64,000 nt of DNA, taken from contig MNCI01021041.1 in the NCBI GenBank assembly GCA_015680685.1, positions 32,956-96,955 on the forward strand. Direction: 5' to 3'. A program made the translations under genes and the position numbers. The DNA comes from Gnetum montanum (Eukaryota; Streptophyta; Gnetopsida; Gnetales; Gnetaceae). Under the pieces are notes generated by a model. That model was not told the DNA's origin, ran no database searches, and saw nothing but the letters and a program-made list of their open reading frames with translations. Each line of letters starts with the position of its first letter. Position 1 is the first letter of the stretch. Of the stretch, positions 13,901-26,993 are shown piece after piece.

Positions 13901-16900
13901 AGGAGTTGATTCTGGGAACTCCAATCCCTAAGATCCCAGCACCATGGGAGGGTCACTGAGTGCTAAACATCAACACACAGTTCTTCAAGTTCAGATAATC
14001 CAAACTTGGTCATGGTTTATTGATGAAGCTTATTAAGTTGCAATATATAGAACAAAAGTTTAGAGGATTGCAAAAGCATGGTCTTCTGGGTGATGGCAAA
14101 TGAGGACAAGAGATATAACTTTGCCAAACATCCACTTATGTTTTCCATTATTTGCTACTCGGAGATGTCCGACAGGCAGTGATTTTTTTCAGTATATCAT
14201 ATTTCACATCTGCTTCATGCACCTTGATCCAGGATAAAAACTAGCTTCCAATCTTGCTAAAATAGATGAAGCCGCAAGTACAATCAATTTTGCACACACC
14301 AAAGTCATTCATGATTTAAGTTCTCATTTGACTTGATTGATAAATTAACATGATACTTTTATCCCATGAGATCAACTTCCAACTCCGACGCTGCGGTTAC
14401 CAACAAAATGTAGCATCGTCAGTTCAGTTCCAACATGCATTTCAGAGGTTCTGTGTTCCTTCTTCTAAGATCTATATTTAAAAGGCAGCTCCCTGCCTGC
14501 CACCATGTATACAACTCTGCTCAAGGTCCTGAAGATTTCCGTTTTCTTTTACTTGTCATAGAGGATTTCATCAACTAAGTTGAAGTTGCAGAATAGCAGC
14601 TTTGCTCAAGCAAAACATCACCTAGAGTAGTATACTTCACAGTGAAGTCAGAGACAACAAAACCAGGCATTAGTTCATGTTGACTACTGAAAGAATTGGG
14701 AGCTTTAGAGCTCAGTAACGATGTAGCTATTATAAAACATATTGTATGGAGTGACTTCCTATCGTCTTTGTTATGGGCTTTAGTAACCTAGTTGAAACAG
14801 CTTACCCCATTTTCTTTATTTTTCCTGTGCACCTGGCCACACTAAAACTGGGGTTCCTCTTTCGTCAAAAAATAAAAATAAAAATAAAAATAAAAACATG
14901 ACGGAATATAATGCATGGTTATGGTTCCTACCTGATTCATGTCAATCGTTTGAACAGCATTTCCACGTGTGAAAATTATAGCATGGTTTTGGTTTTCTGG
15001 CTTTCCCTCTCCTAGCTTTGGATCTCCTGGAAGCTTGATTGAATATATTTCCTGCAAATAGTAGTACGATATATGTATTAAGTATGTACAGAATATTGTT
15101 GAATGCATGATTAACACAATTTTAGGGACTCTACAGCCAGGTTCAGGTTTCCTGTTGATATAAAAGTGCACTGTAAAGACAACTTTCTCAAAACCTAACT
15201 CGATGAGCAAACACCATAGAACACCCATTACCTTGTCTTTTCCATGCACATCGGCTTTTACAAGTTTAGAATAGAACTCCTTGTGGACTTTACCATCCTT
15301 CAGGGTTTCAACAACATCAATAAATGCAACCCTCAATGCCTCATTTCTGTGGAAGCAAGAGAAAGCAGTTGCTTGTTAACTGAAAAGAACCTCTATTGTC
15401 CGATGTATGCCTTTTCGAGAATAAAAATAATTGGACTTCACAACAATTGCTAAGCATAATTACCTTTGCATTAACAATGCAATGTCAGCAGCCTCTGGTT
15501 TCTTATCTTGTTTCTGTTTCCCATATATCTGACAAGTGATAACGTAAGTAAATTTTAAATCTGCTTGTGCACGTGCATCTCGTGACAACTCATAATCTTC
15601 TATACTTTGAATATCAGATCGGGCCAAACCATTTTCAATATCTGAGTAGAATAAATGATAAGAACAAGAATGTCAAACAACTACATGGTTTTGGTCACAA
15701 CAATAACAACGAAATAGAATTAATTCAGTACCATTATTTTGTACTCTTTCGATATAGCTTTGCAGAACCAGTGCCTTTCTATAGTACATCATACCCCGAA
15801 CTGTAAAGTTTCAGTAAGCAGATTATCACATGTAAATAATGATAGTCAAGTCAAAGAATTGATCAAACAAAACATCAATAAGAAAACGCCTCATAATACG
15901 ATGCCCAACCTTTCTAAAAAATAAAGAAATAAAGAAAATGAAAATGACTCATTATTCACCAGTTCTAGCCAACGTTTGGCCTCTATAAGATGCCCAGAGC
16001 CTCAATTCCAGTAGATCAGTTGGATTTTCTTGTAACTCTGACTCACGTGTGAGGTCATCACGACCGATGCGCTCAAGGAAGTTCTTCCACTCATCTGGCA
16101 TTAGCAGATTGTTAATATTATCAAGAAAGACAGAGGGAAGCTAAACTTAATCAAACTTGATACTTGGTAATACTGTTTTATATTGCCTACTAAAAAGGGA
16201 TAATCCTCGATTTTAAGAATGTATAATTCGAAGTCCATAGTATGTTTAAAGTTGCAAGAATGTCACCTGATTCACAGTTTTAAATTCAGCATTATTAGAT
16301 TTACAGACTTGCAATAAAAATTCAGATTGCATTAGAAAGCAAGATTAAACGGCACATCTTTAAAAAATCACGAAGCTTCAAGTTTCAAAATTTCTACAAA
16401 TTTCGATATAGTCAGAATAATCTATTCATCAATTACATTTTAGATCAGCTATTGTATGTTTTAGCAGGCATGAATGTTTACTGTTGTACTATGGTACAAC
16501 TGCATGACTGCATCATTGTTTAAACCAGAGTCGGTCAAGTAGTAAAAACAAGACACCAATGTCCTTTCAAAGAACAATATTTAAAACTAATATGCATGAA
16601 AGTATTATATTCTTATAAATGCCCAGATAAAATTGCCTATCACAAGAAATGCAAGAACAGTACTTCAACATCAGAATTACAAAATTAACTAAAGCCACAC
16701 AATAAAATAAATCATCTCATCAAAAAAAATCTATAAAATAGAAAACATTACGGTTTTCGTTTGCAAACGGATACCTGGAAAGATCTTCTGCAGATAGAAT
16801 AGAGTAGAAATTCCATCTTCATTTTCTCTGTTCAACTCATTCATACTATACATAACAATCTCGCTGTAGTATGGCGTAAATACACTGCAGTTTTTGCAGA

Positions 16901-19900
16901 ATCTTTTAATGAAAACTTTGAGGAGAAAAACAGACAAAGGTAGACTCCAACTAAATGTATTAGTCTATTTTTCATTAACATCAAGAAATAATATCAACAA
17001 AAAAAAATCATATAGAAGAGCTCAGAGATATTACCTAAATGAAAGCATTTCCCTAACAAGCCTGGATGAAGGCATTTTCATAAACAAGGAATTAGTAAAG
17101 AACTCTAATCTGCGTCTTGCTTCAAGGTTCTTTGGGATGTTTGCAGCAGATTCTTTGACTGTGAGCATAAGATGAAGTCTCTTAATCTGTTGCTTCTACG
17201 TTGAACAAGAAGATAAAACACTTTAGAAGTTTGACTTCAATAATTTCAAGTGTCATTGTATATTCACCTAACAGCTGTAAGCTTTTCATGTGAAAGACCA
17301 TGCTAAGGAAAGTAGAATTTATCAAAAATAAAAATAAAAATACTAAACATTACCAGTTCTGAGTCTTTTGGCCATTCAATTTTTGAAAACAAGCGCCCTT
17401 CGATTCTTGCTTTTGCAAGATTTCGCCAAGTATCATAATGCTCTCTGCACATAACAGATCTTTCTGTAAAAAAAGTTAACTAATCGAACAACGAGCTAAC
17501 ATCTATTTTAGAAGGTAGAATGAAAAAGTTGCAACCGTACCTTATATTGTAAGACAAAATATCATGTGTTACCACATCATAAAGATCTTGTAAAGCTTGT
17601 ACAGCACCTTTCACTGTATCAGCTGTCTCCTCACGTACCTGCAAACAAACTAATATTCAATTTTGTTGGACGATACATATCTTGCATTTTGTTTTTCTGC
17701 AACGTGTTTCAAAACATGCTAGATTTATCATCAATTGTAATTGGCTTTGTAAGGATTTACAAAGAACAATAGCATCAAAGTCAATGATTAGTTGGGAGAT
17801 GGGCTGAGGGTTTTGAAGGGTACTTTAATTGGGAAGTTTGCTTCTGCTGGTGCACATCCTCACGTGGGGCAGGTTAAGCATTGGGTGGCTACATCTCTTG
17901 GTCAACTCACATGGTAAGGCTGGGGGTCTTACTATTCTGACTAAATTCAAGGCCTAACATATTTACAGTTCAGACTGGAGCCAAACTATCTTTGTCCCAA
18001 GGATGGACCTTTGGGTAACCAATTTTTATGGCCCATAGAAATTTGAAAATCGGCTTCAACAAAACTATAGGGTGTGGAAGTGGTTCAGGATAAGAACTGT
18101 TGGACTATTGCGGATGATTTCAATCAGCGGTTGCACTGTAGGGAGAAGTCAACTGATGAGGAGTCTACCCCTTGGAGCTGGGGAATTTTCCCAAGTTCTG
18201 GCAGATTTCCAGCTTGTTCATTTGGACATTCAAAGGTGCAAATTCCCTTGGAGCAACAGATGAAAAGGTGCTGGTAGAGTTCTTTCAAGAATTGACAGGG
18301 ACTTGCACCATAGAGCCTCTGACCAGAGATCCTTCCATCTCTCTCTTAATCAGTGAAAGGGGAAATTCACCCCCTTCAGATTCGAGTGATCGTGGCTTTA
18401 GAAATCTTGGCTGAAAAAAAACGATTCTTAAGGCCTGGGAAGGGTATCCTGCTGCCTCTAACCTGAGAAATTTTTTAATAATGCTCTCTACTGGTCAAGC
18501 ACTGCATAAAGACAAACCCAAGTATGACAAATAGTCTTTTCTCCAACACATAAACCAAGTGTCTCCAATTAAAGCATGAATGTTTCACACCCCGCTGCAA
18601 GTGCATAGCTGCCGACTTAAAACCCAACACATAAACCAGGTGTATAGGATGGATGAGTTTATGCTTCACACCCCGCAGCTAAAAACCCATAAACCAACAA
18701 TTACAAAGCCACAATTTATTTGCGCTTAACACATTATTTGCCAGACCACAACATAACCAAAACAGCATGAATTACAATGGGGGATGCCCCTACAACAAAT
18801 TACATGCTAAATCATGTTGCTAGAATAAAATGACATCGATAATTACAATTTTTTTATGCAAAGGCAAAGATCTATGATTTCAAAAACACAAATATAAAAA
18901 AGGAAGTACTTAAACTGGATTAATACATTCAAATCAGACAAAAATCAGAAATTTCCAAGCTTTCGTATACAATGAAACATAATGTATATAAAAGGTAAAC
19001 AAAACGAAAAAAGTTGAAGCCAACTCCAAGAGACACCATATATTGCTTTGAACTGTATATCTATAAATCAACTTAAATAAACAGCTAGCTCTAAAATCAA
19101 CTGTGAAACCCAATCACCAGTGCCTTCATCAAGTGACCAACCAAAAAAGGAAAACATAAAAGACCAAAACCTTGTTCTCATAAAAATTGTAATGTAGCCC
19201 TTAGAACAAAGACTGACAGGCTTGGTCTTCCCAATTTTGGGATCAGCCCTTAGAACAAAGACTGATAGGCTTCGTCTTCCCAATTTTGGGATCAGCCCTT
19301 AGAACAAAGACTGATAGGCTTGGTCTTCCCAATTTTGGGATCAGCTTGTTACGAGGTTCTCTAATAGGCCTATCCAGGTTTTCAAGTCATGTTTACCATC
19401 AATTAAAGCTTTTCCCCAATGGTCTAATGAAAACCCTAGATGGTTTGGTGATGTGCTAAAAGAACTAGAGATTGCTCCTATTAGAATAGGCCCCTCCCTT
19501 AAAGTTAAGGGGAACCAACAAAGACGTAGACCAAAACATACTTGGCTTGCTTGCATAAAGAAAGACATCTATAATTTGGGTATCGATACTTATTTGGCTC
19601 TTAATAGAAATGAATGGCATAAAAGAACTCATATAGCCAATCCCATGTAGTTGGGATAAGGCTAGGAGAAGGAGGAATTGTGAAAACCCTAGAGTCGCAA
19701 ATCTAATTGCATGTTAGAAAAACACATTAAAACCGTAGTTGGTCAATTGTATGTGCAACATACTAGTTTTGAATCTAGTTGCCTCTTCCAATATGAAACA
19801 ATACTAGTTTCAACTCTTCTCTAGATCCATCTATAGACCTCTTAGATACTTTTGTATTTAAATAACTTTGTCAATTTATCTACATAACTATAACACAGAG

Positions 19901-22900
19901 TGCACTGCAATTTCAATCTCATCATCATGGTGCCTTGATCTCCTGTATTTAGGTTGCCTATTAAGGTTGATGATGGATTTAATGATGATTTACTATGGCC
20001 AGCTAGATACCTGACACCATAGCCTGAATGTACATTTTTACCATGAGCCTAGGTTGGCACTGCAATTTTCATTTGTTATTCCGAGGAACATTATATCACT
20101 TTGACTGTCACACACTATCTCAGTAGCTTGTACATTAGGTAAACAGTAATGGTAAGGCTATTAAATGTGTGTTTCTTCAAAGAATTCAATTCAAGATAAT
20201 ATATGTAACATATCGATCCTATGATTTTGCCTTCCTTGTATGTTTATTCATATGCATACCACATGACCGACTCAGACATCTGCTACAAACTCTTAAAACA
20301 TTGTAATATCAATTATACAACAAAATCATGATCTAACGGAATTTTAGCAATCCCAACAATTGCATAATATAATGATCATCATTTACCAGCAATCCTGTCA
20401 AACCAATGATTCTTGACAGCACAAGAGAGATTTTACCAAGCTGAAAATCTTGTGGAAGAGTAACTTTCTCAATACTTGCCCTTATGTCATCAAATACTCT
20501 GTTCACCCTGAAAATTTAACAAAATTAGATAAAACCATTATCTTGGAGGAAATCATATTATTTAAAAAATTTGAATTCTAAAAATAGAAACCAGTCGAAC
20601 ATTAAAAAATCATTTCACAAACTCAAAAATTCGTCTTTCAACCTCTCATAGAACACGAATCTTGATACAATCCCAAAAACATTTAAGACAAAGTTAAACA
20701 CTGATACCATTGTAATATCGTACCATAATTTACCCTCCTCGTCAAGAATTTCTTTCAATATATTTTCCACACTACTATAGCATTCCGACACAGCATACTT
20801 CATATATTCATCTTTTGAAACCTTTTCCCAAATTGAAGACTGGGAATCATTTTCTGCTGCCAATTCCTGTGCCAAAAAAATCTGTCCATGCTAATAACGT
20901 GTTAAATAAGCTTTACTGTGACAAATATATTTAAATTTAATAACAAAGGTTCTCAACGGCACCTTGCTGACAAGAAGAAACAGTGGCCACTGCACAAATG
21001 TAAGTCTTCCAGAATTACTTGGAATGCAAAGTAATTCCTTCTCACTACATTCACATAAATAAATGTATTAAGCGAGCTTGTGCTAATTATATCATTTTGG
21101 AGGAACTGACAAAGACTTGAACTCACCGATTAGTAATATAGTCCTCCTCACGAAGGCACTTGATAATTTCATTCCAAAATGGAGAAAATCTAGAAACATA
21201 ATTCCTTTTTTGTAGGTCATCATTCACCTTCATCAAGTTCAACACAAGAAAATTTAAAACCCATACTATCCATGCTGCATGAATGATATACAGTAACTGA
21301 TATTTTAAATTTAAAGGTTTAATTAAATTTGAATGGATTTAATTATTTAAAATCAGGGTTCATTAATGAATATTTTTCTTCAAATAGTACCTGACCATGT
21401 GGTACAATGGCCCCATCTCTGCCACAAAAAGTTTGCACAGTCAGCACATGATACATAAAACTATTCAACTACAGAAAATCCTTACATAAGAAAAGACGCA
21501 TAACAAGACCAAATTGACATATGGAATGATGGAAGGTCATTACCCCTTCATTTTTGCCACTTGCAGACTTTTAACAAATGCTTCCGGAAAGGTAGCAAAC
21601 CGTTTATGAAGAGCTGCAATGGATTGTATCTGTGAGCATCAAAATGACATTTCAGATCAATGTGTGACCAGTTGGAAAGTTCACGAATAACAAAAGCCTA
21701 AAAATCATTGTTAACATTCTACAAAACGTTTCTCTTCTTTTTTTTCTCTTTTTTTTTTAACTTTTTGGCAACACGACATAAGAAAAAACGTATATATTAA
21801 TTCCTCCCATTCCTCATCAACTAATATATGTCTGAAGCCATCAAAAAGAAATTAGACAAGAATAACATCGCAACAACAACAAAAAAAACTTACCTCTCCA
21901 AGTCTTTCTTTTGCTCCTATCAGAGCCCCTACAATGGCAGATAAAACGGTGTACCAGATATAAAAATCAAGAATATATACCTGAACATGATCCAAACAAT
22001 TTGTCAAATAGGTCTCTATTCCATTGGTTCAAAAGAGTCAAGAAAAGAACAATTAACAATTTTTTTCTTGAACTAAAGGGTTGCATTTTTAATGTTGATA
22101 ATTAAGTCATTGATGACATTCAAACATTCAATTATTGTTAGAATCTAAAACTGGAAACTCACCGCAAAAACAGGAGCCCAAAGACTAGCTATGGTTAAAG
22201 CATTATGATTATCTGCAATCAAAAGGAGATCAACAGGATTTACCTGGGGTTAGAAACTGAAGAGGTTCAACAAGAACACTACTCATGAAAGAACAAACTC
22301 AAATACAGAAGAAGAAGCACGTTCAATATGTATTAAATCATTTTGTGAAAATGTTCAATATGTATTAAAACATTTCAGGAATGATTGTGGCAGTACCCAT
22401 AATCTTTAATTATGACATAAATCCTGATTATACATATTTTGTAATAATACAACATACAGTCCAGGACAGCACCAAATTGAAATCATTTTAGAAGTTTCAT
22501 GAATCATTATTAGTGGATATCTACAATTTGAGAATAAATCTAGATCACTGCAGCACACAAATGCCACAGTAGCAACAACTTGTGGAGTCAAGTATTAGCC
22601 AGGAACAAAGAATTAGAAAGTCCTAAATAAGATGGACATCATAAAGAGTTCTCTATATCAAAAAGTTGTAAACAATACAGACATAATAAAACTCCTAAAT
22701 TATTGGCTGTGGAAGAAAAAGGATTTCTGGAATTAAGATTGCAGACTGAACTTTCAAAGAGTAAATCCATTAAGAAGAAATACATGTAAAATAAATCAAA
22801 CATTGAAGAATGCAGAGTAAAGGCCAACCTGAAACTTAAAGGATTGCTTGAGGTCAACGTGACACCATCAAGCATTGGTGGCGTTTTGAACCGTATAGAT

Positions 22901-25900
22901 GTTGAGTATGCAATTCAAGAATCACAAGGTCACTCTGGTGGGATGTGGATTGTCTGATCTTTCAAAATCAACATCTGATTATTCTGGAGATAGATAGCAG
23001 TTGGGTTCTAGTTAACATGCATGGGCCAGTTAAAGATTATTTGTGAGAAGACTTCCCCTTAATTTGCTTGCCATTTGGTAAACCTATTTGTGTCACGGGA
23101 CACTTCAATATTTAATTGTGAAGTTCTGAAAAGAGAAGAGGCACCTTGTCGTGTAATGATAGTAATGACAAATTTGTGAATGTTGTGAATCTTAAAGAGG
23201 TCAAGAAAGGATTTGTTGCAAACTAGATCGTTTCATGGTCAATGATACATGGCTTTGGCTCTTTCCAACATATCAAGCAAAGAGACTAACCAGGGAATCC
23301 TCATATCATTGGCCCATTATGCTATGGATAGAGACACCACATAAACAAAAGACTATTTTTGGGTGGGAATTATCCTAGAATGATGTGCCAGAAATTAACG
23401 GTCGTGTAAAAACAGTATGGCAACAAACATTCACAGAAACAACACAATTTAGAGTCCTCCAAAAACTAAGACTACTTTGAAAAACAATTTTGAATGAGAA
23501 AGAAACAAAACCTTCAAACTAGGAGCACCACAATCAGGAAAGCTTGACCATGATGTAATAGACCCAAGAGGCTATGCTTAAAAATCAATGGACAAAGAAA
23601 TGGGCTGCAAAGGAATGGTCTGCTTTGAAAAAATATTATGATATTCAACATCACCAGAAAATACATTGCAGTCAACAGACACACCTTAATTGGTTAAAAA
23701 TAGGAGAAGGCAGCTGTTTTATTCATACATATGCCTCTCTTCACCATTAGAAAAATTGTATCATAGCTATGCAAGATCCAAAGAGCAAGTGGTGCAGGAT
23801 CCAAATGGAGTTGCAGCCATTATCATCAATTTCTTAAAGAATATTTAATTTTGGCCAGTGTGCAGAGTCCAAAGCAAGGACATCCATTATTTAGAGCATT
23901 GACAGGAAACTCTCTTAGAAAGATATAAACTGGTTTAACAAACAACCTACAGAACCAGAGATCTGGCAGGTAGTATTTTATATGCGCTCGTATAACGCAC
24001 CCTAGAAGCTGTCTGTGTGAATGGGAAAAAAGATGGTCTCACAAAAAAACATTGTGAAGTGAATGGCCACCATTTCTAAAAAGTTCGGTGATTATCATTA
24101 TACACACCCAAAAGCAATTAAAAGGAAAACATCAAAGACCGTTAAATAAGAACGCTGGAATAAATCGTGGATTCAAACTACTGGTTGCAGTGGTCCAGGA
24201 AGTAATAAATAGATTGCAGATATTCAAAACCTTCCAGAAAAAGTGTGGAAGCAAAAATAAAATGAAATGTGGATGAGGATGAAAAAGATGATAATAAAGA
24301 ATTCTAAAGAATGAAGTTCTAGTAGACGCATTCAAAGATGCAAGCAACATCGGCATGTGACTAATGACAAAAAAAATATGAATGTGAACCAAAGAACGGA
24401 AAACCCATTATAGGAGTACTTAGGAAAGTTTATGTTCTGTAAAATTAAATATTAGGATTATTTCATGCACAGGCAGCATATACAATGGCCCCTAAACAAG
24501 TGAAAAGCAATTTTCCTTTATTTTGGCCAAATTTCTATTGGCGACAAGTGACATAATATGGCCCCAATCGATGTATACAAATGTGGAGGCATTGTATCTT
24601 ACACAAGCGCTCATACAAGTGGGGATTGTGTTCGACAAGATTGCAACCCACCACCCTCTAGCTTCAATACCAAACCTTGGGCCATAACCATCATTTAATA
24701 AGCCATAATCTTGATCGAAACACAATTATCTATATATTTAACCACTAGCAAATAAGGCATGAAACCCAACCTATCAACCTCACCATTATGTAGTATGTAT
24801 ACATGACACTACATTCTTTAGATAAATTTTCCCTAGGTATGAGTTTCCTCAAGACTATGACCTTGTATCTAAATACATCCATCTCTCCCCTCAATGTATG
24901 GAAAATCTGGAAGTTTATGACTATGTTGCCTTTCTTCATGGACTGTTTAACTGTGTACAAGTTCGGTCACAGGGTTTATAAGCCACGTAAATAAACAATT
25001 AACAACGAAAGTTGTTAACATATTTTGACATCAGTCTACAATTTCGCCGGCAAAAAGACAGAACATGTAACTTACTCCTTGAAACAAGATCATGCCATGA
25101 ATATCTAAGAGCTTTGAGTCTTAATATTGTCCTTGTAGGTGCTATCAACGGCCTTATCTGCATACATGGCAATAAGTCATGGAAAAAGAAAATAGCACGC
25201 AAAATATCCTATTAAATTAGAATTATAATAAATTAAAAAAATTCAAAATGAACTCTAATCAATCTGAGCTTGACAGCAACAAACCTCTAAGAAATATGCA
25301 AAAGCAAACTTGCAACCGAAAATGATTATCCAAAAGAAGACATATCTGCAGTCAAAAAATATTTCAATTATTCCAGAATGTTCATTTTCACACATGCACT
25401 CAAAGAAGCCATTCTATCCAATGGCATAATTTAGCATCAAATTCAGTTAATTTTCCTATAATAGTTACCACTGGAACAGAACAAGAAACTATAAATACTT
25501 ATACACTTATAGAATAAATAATATATAACATTGACCCACACAATTTTACCATTCCATGAACCCTGTTTCACAACACTATCATTCATTTTACAATTAAGGA
25601 CACCAACAAGCTTTTTGATGACAACCAAAAAGGGAGAGTCGCACATGAACATGAAAAAGGACATGGCAAGGACATGGCATTCGTTGTAGAGCTTGCTAAG
25701 GCCAAGGGTAGTCACATCAAGACGTCAGTCCTTTAAGAGGCATGGAAAATAATGGCAAACTTAGTAGGACAATTTTTTTGTACAACTCAACTACATATTA
25801 GAACTCTAATATCCATTTCTTCTTTACAGAGGCCTTGCTGAAAGGCATCCAAGTTTGTTTCTGTTCCTCCTTTCTACAAAAACTACATTTGAATAAATGT

Positions 25901-26958
25901 TCCCAGCACTTAGGCTGATTCTCACCCCTTGGTGCATGCGTACCAGAAAACAGGGCCCCAAGCATTCATCTATTTCTAAAGAAGAATACAACCCATCCCC
26001 CTAACCCAAAAAAAAAAAGAACAACAACTTATACATAGAGGACCAGCACACAGCAAAAGCCAATACACAACACCAAAATAAGCTATAGGAAATGTAGGCT
26101 GATTTGCCAAATTGTAAGGCCATTTTCATTCCCTGATCAAAAAACACAATACAAGATGGATTCACAAATTCTAATAGAATACAAGATCATGCAAATAAGA
26201 GAAGTTGACAGAGTACAAACATTCCCTCCTAAATAGCACAGACCCAACTAGGGTCAGCCACTCAGATGCTAGAGGATCCTGGTGGGCTGGAGCACCAAAA
26301 CGTGGTGGATATGGCCCTTGACAACACGCTTAACATGCGCATCAAACATAAGTAATCATTATTCAAAGTGCTCAGGCTTCTTCACGTTACCGTGGATGCC
26401 AATGTAAAACACGTTGCTAAGAAATTATCCCTTGCCCTTCACCCCAACAAAAGGAGTATAGCTTGTCAAACATAGACAATCATTATTCAAAGTGCTCAAA
26501 CTTCCTCACCTTTACCGTAATGCCAACATAAAATAGGTCGCTAGAAAATTATCCCTCACACTTTAAGCCAACAAAAGGGATGATCTCAACCACTTCAAAG
26601 AGTTGAGAGCTGCTTGAAAAGTCCGTCACAGAAAGACCACATATTTTTTCAACTGCTACAACCGTACAAACTTTAGGATCTAATGGAGTGATACAATAAA
26701 AATGGGATATCTTGTGGCTTATGCTGTCGTTGTTTGCATTGGGCAATCAACGACATATGGGCCTTAATTTTGTATATAGCAGATTTCTTGAATATTTATG
26801 GGCATCGTCCCTCGACGATGTATACTCATAGACAGTTAGGGACATACAATCCTATTAACGTCTATGGAGACGGCATAGTAAAGGACAAAAAGTACTTGGT
26901 TCTTGTAACAAATTTTTGGGCACGTCATAGATAGGGACAAAAAGGACTTTGTTCTTGT

Positions 26959-26993
<35 letters not shown>

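Larger units (their letters stand above)
17639..20386 (-). other. CALS10 intron 27 (2,748 bp)
   Basis: GT-AG intron. Contains LINE endonuclease debris, a triplicated 49-bp repeat, an RTE LINE tail and a partial dispersed repeat, listed separately. Confidence 0.85.
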
